Below are positions 58,871 to 64,000 of a stretch of 64,000 bases of DNA, piece after piece (position 1 is the stretch's first letter; every line of letters begins with the position of its first letter). Both the position numbers and the translations under genes were made by a program. The DNA is from Rhizohabitans arisaemae. GTDB taxonomy: Bacteria; Actinomycetota; Actinomycetes; Streptosporangiales; Streptosporangiaceae. The notes below the pieces were generated by a model. That model was not told the DNA's origin, did not search any database, and saw only the letters and a program-made list of their open reading frames with translations. Location of the stretch: assembly GCF_025996515.1 (NCBI RefSeq), contig NZ_BLRH01000009.1, positions 62,001-126,000 of the forward strand, in the 5' to 3' direction.

Positions 58871-59500
58871 ATGACCAAAAGCGGAAAAAATCCGCTCGCC
58901 GTTAGAATGCTCCTGATCCCGGTGCTTCTGATGTTTGGCCTCACCGTCGCCGTCCCGGCCCACGCCGCGACCGAGCCGCCCGCCCCCGAAATCGGCGGCT
59001 TCACCGCCGAACCGGTGACCCACTGCGTGAAACGACTGGGCGAAGGCGCGCGGACGACCTGCCACACCAGCTTCAGGGAGGCCATCTCGGTCGCCACCGA
59101 CGGCCGTATCCCCGACGCCCCCGAAGACGCCAGGTCCTTTGTGAAAGACCCGGTCTACACCGCGCGGGTCAACGAGCTCGGAACCGAGCGCTCGCAGTTC
59201 GGAACGTCCTCGGCGAGCCTGATCGTCAGTATCGAATACCAGCTCACCGGGCATCGTGGTCTCACCCTGACCTACACCAACCCGACCCCGTGCACCAGTT
59301 CCAAGTCCGACGTGGAGTTCAGCGACGACCTGACCGGAGACGGCTGGGACAACAAGATCTCCGCGTTCCAGGGCTACAACGGCTGCTACGTGAACCACTT
59401 CCAGCTGAGCGGTTTCGGCGGTGAATCGACGGGATTCAGGAACGGCTCCGGCAACCTCGGCTGGATGGACAACCGGACCACCTCGCTTCTGTGGACCTGA
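58871..59500 (+). CDS. Secreted beta-gamma-crystallin-type protein
   Basis: 209 aa from ATG 58871 (GAGAGG upstream). The signal peptide VRMLLIPVLLMFGLTVAVPA is cleaved near AHAA. The N-module VTHCVKRLGEGARTTCHTSF then REAISVATDGRIPDAPED corresponds to residues 38-75 of the larger protein at 52527. The C-terminal domain has two crystallin-type Ca motifs, DNKISA (160-165) and DNRTTS (200-205), and shares the YNGC context with the larger protein. The aerolysin-like and ricin parts are absent. It is a probable extracellular calcium-binding protein. Confidence 0.75.
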   Translation: MTKSGKNPLAVRMLLIPVLLMFGLTVAVPAHAATEPPAPEIGGFTAEPVTHCVKRLGEGARTTCHTSFREAISVATDGRIPDAPEDARSFVKDPVYTARVNELGTERSQFGTSSASLIVSIEYQLTGHRGLTLTYTNPTPCTSSKSDVEFSDDLTGDGWDNKISAFQGYNGCYVNHFQLSGFGGESTGFRNGSGNLGWMDNRTTSLLWT

Positions 59501-59777
59501 CCGCCGGGTGAAACGCCAAGCCGAGTCGGCCCGTGTCACCCCGGGGTGCGGGCCGGTCGTCGGCTCTCGAATCGTTTGATATCCGGGCTAAAGCCTGCGA
59601 ATATCGCACGTCCCGCCGGTTTCCGGTTTCCTTAACCTCGGCACATCGCCTTGACGGTTTCTTTCGCTAAATACCATCGCTAATTTGCACCCGGGTGGGA
59701 GCGACCACGGGGATACGTCAGACTTGGCGGTATGTACTGGTATCCGGACATCGGGCCACGAGGAGCGCGAGGAACCC

Positions 59778-61424
59778 ATGGTTCATGACCACGCAGGTCT
59801 GCCCGCACGACCGTCCGACCTCGTCGACGTGCCCCGCCTGGTCACGGCGTACTACACGCTCCGCCCCGACCCGGAGCAGGCCGACCAGCGGGTGGCCTTC
59901 GGAACCTCCGGACATCGCGGCTCGTCGCTGAAGACCGCCTTCAACGAGGAGCACATCCTCGCCACCACCCAGGCGATCTGCGAATACCGTGCGCGGCAGG
60001 GCACCACCGGACCGCTCTTCCTCGGCGCCGACCCGCACGCCCTCTCCGAACCGGCCCGGGTCTCCGCGCTCGAGGTGCTCGCGGCGGGCGGCGTCACCGT
60101 GCTCATCGACGCCGAGGACGGGTACACGCCCACCCCGGTGATCTCCCACGCGATCCTGCGCCACAACCGCGGCCGCCGTACCGGACTCGCGGACGGCATC
60201 GTGGTGACCCCGTCGCACAACCCGCCCTCGGACGGTGGCTTCAAGTACAACCCGCCGGACGGCGGACCGGCCGGCTCCGACGTCACCGCGTGGATTCAGG
60301 ACCGCGCCAATCAGCTGATCTCCGACGGGCTGAAGGAGGTCAGGCGTATCCCGTACACCCGTGCGCTGGCCGCCGGCACCGTCCACCGCCACGACTTCCG
60401 CACCGCCTACGTCGACGACCTGGGTTCGGTGCTCGACCTGGAAGCGATCTCCCGCTCCGGGGTCCGGATCGGGGCCGACCCGCTCGGCGGCGCCTCGGCG
60501 GCCTACTGGGGCCGGATCGCCGAACGGTACCGGCTCGACCTCACCGTGGTGAACCCGCTGGTGGATCCGACCTGGCGGTTCATGACGCTCGACTGGGACG
60601 GAAAGATCAGGATGGACTGCTCCTCGCCGTACGCGATGGCCTCCCTGATCTCCGCCCGCGACGCCTTCGACGTCGCCACCGGCAACGACGCGGACGCCGA
60701 CCGGCACGGTGTCGTCACCCCCGACGCGGGTCTGCTCAACCCCAACCACTTCCTCGCCGTGGCGATCCGGCACCTGTTCGGGAACCGGCCCGGCTGGCGG
60801 GCCGACGCCGGGATCGGCAAAACCCTGGTGAGCAGCGCGCTGATCGACCGGGTCGCCGCCGACCTCGGTCGGCCGCTCGTCGAGGTGCCGGTGGGGTTCA
60901 AGTGGTTCGTCCCCGGGCTGCTCGACGGATCGCTGGGCTTCGGCGGAGAGGAGAGCGCCGGGGCGTCCTTCCTCCGCAAGGACGGCTCGGTGTGGACCAC
61001 CGACAAGGACGGCATCGTCATGGCCCTGCTCGCCGCCGAGGTCATCGCGGTCACCGGCCGCTCCCCCGGCCAGATCTACACCGAGCTCACCGCACGGTTC
61101 GGCGCCCCCGCCTACGCCCGTACCGACGCCCCGGCGAACCGCCGGCAGAAGGCGGCGCTGGCCGCGCTCTCCCCCGACCGGGTCTCAACCGGCACGCTCG
61201 CCGGGGAGCCGATCACCGAGATCCTCACCGCCGCGCCGGGCAACGGGGCGCCCATCGGCGGGATCAAGGTGTGCACCGAGAACGCGTGGTTCGCCGCGCG
61301 GCCCTCCGGGACCGAGGACGTCTACAAGATCTACGCCGAGTCCTTCCACGGCCCGGACCACCTCCGCCTCGTCCAGGAGGAGGCCCGCGCCCTGGTCGAC
61401 ACCGTGCTCGGCTCCTCCGCCTGA
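59778..61424 (+). CDS. pgm: Phosphoglucomutase (alpha-D-glucose phosphate-specific)
   Basis: 548-aa enzyme interconverting glucose 1- and 6-phosphate. The phosphoserine loop is [20 protein letters not shown] (Ser at about residue 150), the Mg loop [10 protein letters not shown], the sugar loop [11 protein letters not shown], and the phosphate-binding loop [15 protein letters not shown] near the C-terminus. This matches the PGM/Pgm2 alpha-specific class. The ATG at 59778 follows GAGGAA closely and AGGAG 12 nt away. A single gene with its own hairpin terminator. It supplies glucose 1-phosphate for glycogen and cell-envelope sugars. Confidence 0.97.
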   Translation: MVHDHAGLPARPSDLVDVPRLVTAYYTLRPDPEQADQRVAFGTSGHRGSSLKTAFNEEHILATTQAICEYRARQGTTGPLFLGADPHALSEPARVSALEVLAAGGVTVLIDAEDGYTPTPVISHAILRHNRGRRTGLADGIVVTPSHNPPSDGGFKYNPPDGGPAGSDVTAWIQDRANQLISDGLKEVRRIPYTRALAAGTVHRHDFRTAYVDDLGSVLDLEAISRSGVRIGADPLGGASAAYWGRIAERYRLDLTVVNPLVDPTWRFMTLDWDGKIRMDCSSPYAMASLISARDAFDVATGNDADADRHGVVTPDAGLLNPNHFLAVAIRHLFGNRPGWRADAGIGKTLVSSALIDRVAADLGRPLVEVPVGFKWFVPGLLDGSLGFGGEESAGASFLRKDGSVWTTDKDGIVMALLAAEVIAVTGRSPGQIYTELTARFGAPAYARTDAPANRRQKAALAALSPDRVSTGTLAGEPITEILTAAPGNGAPIGGIKVCTENAWFAARPSGTEDVYKIYAESFHGPDHLRLVQEEARALVDTVLGSSA

Positions 61425-61430
61425 GCCGCC

Positions 61431-61466
61431 CCGCCGCCGGAACCGCCCCGCCGGTTCCGGCGGCGG
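61431..61466 (+). terminator. Perfect hairpin terminator after pgm
   Basis: CCGCCGCCGGAACC (61431-61444) pairs perfectly with GGTTCCGGCGGCGG (61453-61466), a 14-bp stem with an 8-nt loop, 6 bp past the stop. Confidence 0.85.
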
Positions 61467-61600
61467 CACCGGCCGGCGCACGCCGTACCGAAGCGGTCTC
61501 TCCGGACGCGCGCCAACTGCGCAGCGTCGAAGATGCGGCTCCGGGGACGTCAGGACACCGTGGCTCGTGTCAGGCGCCGTCACCGGAGCGAGGTTTGGAA

Positions 61601-62146
61601 ATGGCGACAACGACAGCGCGGGTGTCCCCGCTCAACAGCCGCTACCACAAGGCGGCACTCGGCGTGTATCTCTTCATCGTGGTGGCGCACTGGGCCGAGC
61701 ACGTGGCCCAGGCCGTCCAGGTCTACGTCCTGGGCTGGTCGCTGCCCGAGGCGCGAGGCGTGTTCGGGATCCCCTTCCCCTGGCTGGTGACCTCGGAGTG
61801 GATGCACTACGGCTACGCGCTGCTGATGCTGGCCGGCCTGATCATGCTCCGCCCGGGTTTCACCGGCCGGTCCCGCACGTGGTGGAACATCTCGCTGGGC
61901 ATCCAGGTCTGGCACCACTTCGAGCACCTGCTCCTGCTGATCCAGGCGCTGGCCGGGGCGAACCTGCTGGACCGTCCGGCCCCGGTCAGCATCGCCCAGC
62001 TGATCGTGCCGCGGCTGGAGCTGCACCTGTTCTACAACGCCCTGGTCTTCGTGCCCATGGTGGTGGCGATGCTGCTCCACCGCCGTCCCCGGGCCGACGA
62101 GCGGGCCGCGGCCCCCTGCCGGTGCGCCCTCTCGTACGCCCGTTAG
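61601..62146 (+). CDS. His-rich four-TM membrane protein
   Basis: 181 aa with four hydrophobic segments. Histidines cluster at the membrane edges: LFIVVAHWAEHVAQAVQVY (HxxxH), EWMHYGYALLMLAGLIM, VWHHFEHLLLLIQALAG (HHxxH) and LELHLFYNALVFVPMVV. The spacing recalls di-iron or haem-binding membrane proteins such as fatty-acid hydroxylases, but the full eight-His set is not there and no family is recognised. The ATG at 61601 is preceded by GAGG at 9-10 nt. It lies 7 bp before the next membrane-protein gene and is likely cotranscribed with it. Confidence 0.6.
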   Translation: MATTTARVSPLNSRYHKAALGVYLFIVVAHWAEHVAQAVQVYVLGWSLPEARGVFGIPFPWLVTSEWMHYGYALLMLAGLIMLRPGFTGRSRTWWNISLGIQVWHHFEHLLLLIQALAGANLLDRPAPVSIAQLIVPRLELHLFYNALVFVPMVVAMLLHRRPRADERAAAPCRCALSYAR

Positions 62147-62153
62147 GCGGGCG

Positions 62154-62591
62154 ATGACCACCGTGAAACGGCGGGGCGGCGCCTTCACCGTCGTGCTGGC
62201 GCTGCTCGGCCTGCTCCTGCTGTACGTCGCCGTCCCCCAGCTCGGCCCGGCCGTCCGCGCCGCCCGCGCGGACGGGGTGACCGGGACGTTCACCGCGCGC
62301 GAGCTCGCGTGCGTGCAGCACCCGGGCCACGAGTCCTGCACCTGGACGGGGGATTTCGTCTCCGACGACCGGCGGGCCGTCCGGGCGGGGATCGAGCTGT
62401 ACGGGAGCGACCGAGACACGCTCGCGGCCGGAGCGGCGACCAGGGCCGTGGACACCGGGCGGGCGGGCCGGGTCTACGGGCCCGGCGGCTCGCGGGAGTG
62501 GGTGTTCACCGTGCTGATCGTCGTGGTGGGGCTGGCGACGACGGGGGGCGCGCTCAGCCGTTCGCCGTGGCTTCGGCGAGCAGGCAGGTGA
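62154..62591 (+). CDS. Two-TM membrane protein, unknown function
   Basis: 145 aa. One TM at each end (FTVVLALLGLLLLYVAVPQL; EWVFTVLIVVVGLATTGGAL) flanks a ~70-aa outer loop with two Cys (RELACVQHPGHESCTWTGDF). The layout resembles DUF3592-type proteins, but no motif confirms it. It starts 7 bp after the His-rich membrane protein. Its 3' end overlaps the convergent alpha/beta hydrolase gene by 38 bp. Confidence 0.6.
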   Translation: MTTVKRRGGAFTVVLALLGLLLLYVAVPQLGPAVRAARADGVTGTFTARELACVQHPGHESCTWTGDFVSDDRRAVRAGIELYGSDRDTLAAGAATRAVDTGRAGRVYGPGGSREWVFTVLIVVVGLATTGGALSRSPWLRRAGR

Positions 62592-63276
62592 GCCGGTCCA
62601 GCCGGGACACCATCGGCCAGTGACCGGTCTGCAGGGTGTGGAAGGTCCAGTTCGGCGCGGAGCGCATGGCCTGGACGTCGGCGGCGATGGCGCCGTCGAA
62701 GTGGTCCTTCTCGCAGACGATGTAGGTCGCGCTCAGCTCCTCCAGCGGCCGGGAGAGCACCGCCGGTTCGGAGATCGTCCGCCCCGGGTGCCCGACGAAC
62801 CGGGCGACGAGCGAGCGCGCCTGCCGTACCGACAGGTCCTGCCCGTCGGCGGCGACCATGACGGGCGGGGCGGGCCAGCGCCCCCCGTTGTCGGCGATCG
62901 CCTGGAGCTCGAACTCGCGCACGCCCGCCGGGAAGGCGTCCAGCATCGACCGCCCGTAGTGCGGCAGGAACGCCTCGATGAAGACCGTGTGCGCCACCCG
63001 GTCCGGCGCCCGGTCGGCCACCTGCCCGACCACGACACCGGAGTACCCGTGCCCGACGACGATCACATCGCGCAGGTCGTGCTCCTCCAGGACCGCGAGC
63101 ACGTCGTCGACGTGGGTGGCGAGCCCGATGGACGACACCTCGGAGGAGGCGTCGTCCAGCCCGGAGAGGGTGACCGACCTGGCCTGGTGGCCGAGCGCGC
63201 GCAGCCGCTCCGCCACGGGTTCCCAGACCCAGGCGCCCATCCACGCGCCGGGGACCAGAACGTAGGTGCGTTCCAC
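62554..63276 (-). CDS. Alpha/beta hydrolase with Gly at the nucleophile position
   Basis: 240 aa. Family landmarks are TYVLVPGAWMGAWVWEPVAE, LTLSGL-type SVTLSGLDDASSEVSSIGLA, and the elbow VIVVGHGYSGVVVGQ. The canonical GxSxG is GHGYS-G here: the nucleophile Ser position is Gly and a Ser stands two residues later. The acid/His regions are present (TYIVCEKDHF; TLQTGHWPMV). It resembles EstB/salicylate-esterase-like proteins. It may be non-catalytic or use the shifted Ser. The GTG at 63276 is preceded by GGCAGG 5 nt away. Confidence 0.78.
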   Translation of the reverse strand: MERTYVLVPGAWMGAWVWEPVAERLRALGHQARSVTLSGLDDASSEVSSIGLATHVDDVLAVLEEHDLRDVIVVGHGYSGVVVGQVADRAPDRVAHTVFIEAFLPHYGRSMLDAFPAGVREFELQAIADNGGRWPAPPVMVAADGQDLSVRQARSLVARFVGHPGRTISEPAVLSRPLEELSATYIVCEKDHFDGAIAADVQAMRSAPNWTFHTLQTGHWPMVSRLDRLTCLLAEATANG

Positions 63277-63915
63277 GGCGACCTGCCCCTCTCCTCCGCG
63301 GCCCCGGAGTCGGCCACGACGGTGCCGACACATGCGCGTCCCGGCCCGATCGTCCGCGGCTTCACCCTATCCGCGGGCCGCCGGGCCGACCAGCCCGGGC
63401 GCCGGATCACCGGCTCCGGGACGGTGTGCCGACGGTTCGTTCCCTCTTTGGCACCGATTCCGGATTTCCTTGGAGTCGTTCGCGCCGATCGCCGACTTCG
63501 CGTCGGTGTTTCACCGTTCGGCGCTGCCGATTTCGCGTTATCCGGTCATTGTGCCGGGCTGTTTCCCACCACCAATCTGCGTCTTTTTCGGTGGGCGGAG
63601 TAGGAAAACCGCTGGCAGCATGCTGACCGCCGGCGGCAGTTTGCTGTCGCGGTCCCCGGCCCGACCCGTACGGCCCTGAGCAGCCGAAGAGCCTCGCAGG
63701 GTGATCGAGCCGCGACGGGGTGTGAGGTCGCCGCGACCCCCGGTCGTACCTGTCGAGGCCACCCGGGAACGGCTTCTTGCAAACCGCCATGTCGGGCTCT
63801 TTTTATTGAGTCCGCGACAGTCCGTGTGCTCTATTTGGTGTCAAGCGATACGCGGCTCGGATAGCCGGTCGATTGAAGGGAGCCGATCCCGCCTACACGG
63901 CCGTGGAGGTGACCT
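63277..63915. other. 639-bp intergenic region upstream of the LuxR-type gene
   Basis: No supported gene on either strand. A possible promoter for the downstream regulator is TTGAGT (63806-63811) with TCTATT 18 bp later. Otherwise nothing recognised. Confidence 0.4.
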
Positions 63916-64000
63916 ATGGATATGTCCGTCCTCGGGGTTTCGGCGGAGGCCTCGGAGATCTACCGGTACTTCCTCCGGCGCCGCGGCGACGGGGTCGGCG
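63916..64000 (+). CDS. LuxR/TrmB-type transcriptional regulator (N-terminus only)
   Basis: The first 28 codons are present; the gene runs off the window. The reading MDMSVLGVSAEASEIYRYFL then RRRGDG resembles the TrmB-like winged-helix start of actinobacterial LuxR-family regulators (LGVSxEAExVYRxLL). GGAGG (63905-63909) is 6 nt from ATG 63916; ATG 63922 is an alternative. The C-terminal LuxR HTH would be outside the window. Confidence 0.6.
   Translation, partial: MDMSVLGVSAEASEIYRYFLRRRGDGVG

Noticed and set aside
59537-59548. CACCCCGGGGTG palindrome after the small crystallin gene as a terminator
   Set aside because: The 12-bp palindrome has no loop of sensible size and no further pairing, so support is too weak.

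Overview
The window is high-GC DNA with dense, short-spaced operons and many GTG starts. It carries phosphatidylinositol and PIM synthesis genes, DtxR/IdeR-type iron boxes and carbohydrate ABC importers without a local ATPase. Together these indicate an actinomycete. The order yajC-ruvB-ruvA-ruvC ... yebC-pdxT-pdxS ... pimA-patA-pgsA, and later HIT-thrS, is the standard actinobacterial arrangement. A member of Streptosporangiales or a close relative is a reasonable guess, but nothing here fixes the genus.

Positions 1-15459 (almost all minus strand) hold the conserved backbone: YajC (cut by the window edge), RuvABC, YebC, PLP synthase PdxST, and a pgsA-patA-pimA-LemA-like operon in which every junction is a 4-bp ATGA overlap. 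Set into this backbone are an Eis-like acetyltransferase, a lipoprotein, a TetR regulator divergent from an NAD-binding reductase, and a tandem pair of iron-box-controlled small secreted proteins.

Positions 15460-42241 separate pgsA from HIT-thrS, which normally adjoin it. This stretch carries an EF-G2-like GTPase, a GHL10-type secreted hydrolase, an AlkP-like membrane protein, and a rhamnoside uptake and hydrolysis operon (binding protein, two permeases, serine hydrolase, GH78) with its own LacI regulator and operators. It also has a secreted M28-like protein, a secreted alpha/beta hydrolase and an acyl-CoA ligase. Then come a GRAM protein, a Sap/GAP membrane protein, and a peroxidase group (catalase-like, DyP, and a 196-aa partner). 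It ends with an orphan FtsX-type extracellular domain, a small pyrophosphatase-like protein and an LspA-family protein.

Positions 42242-64000 begin with HIT and ThrRS. They continue with a second tandem pair of four-Cys secreted proteins, a degenerate GH25-like operon, and an Eis-like protein downstream of an HTH-NB-ARC-TPR regulator. That regulator is divergent from a secreted protein that appears to combine a beta-gamma-crystallin domain, a possible aerolysin-like region and a ricin-B lectin. A smaller crystallin-type relative lies about 5 kb downstream. An SDR/SRPBCC protein, a flavin disulfide reductase, a Cys-less HesB-like protein, phosphoglucomutase, two membrane proteins, an alpha/beta hydrolase lacking its nucleophile serine, and the start of a LuxR/TrmB-type regulator complete the window.

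The least explained structures are eight copies of an imperfect palindrome of nearly constant 52-bp length in two clusters about 52 kb apart (3987-4239 and 55974-56465), the two families of tandemly duplicated small Cys-containing secreted proteins, and the crystallin/aerolysin-like/ricin protein beside a STAND regulator.
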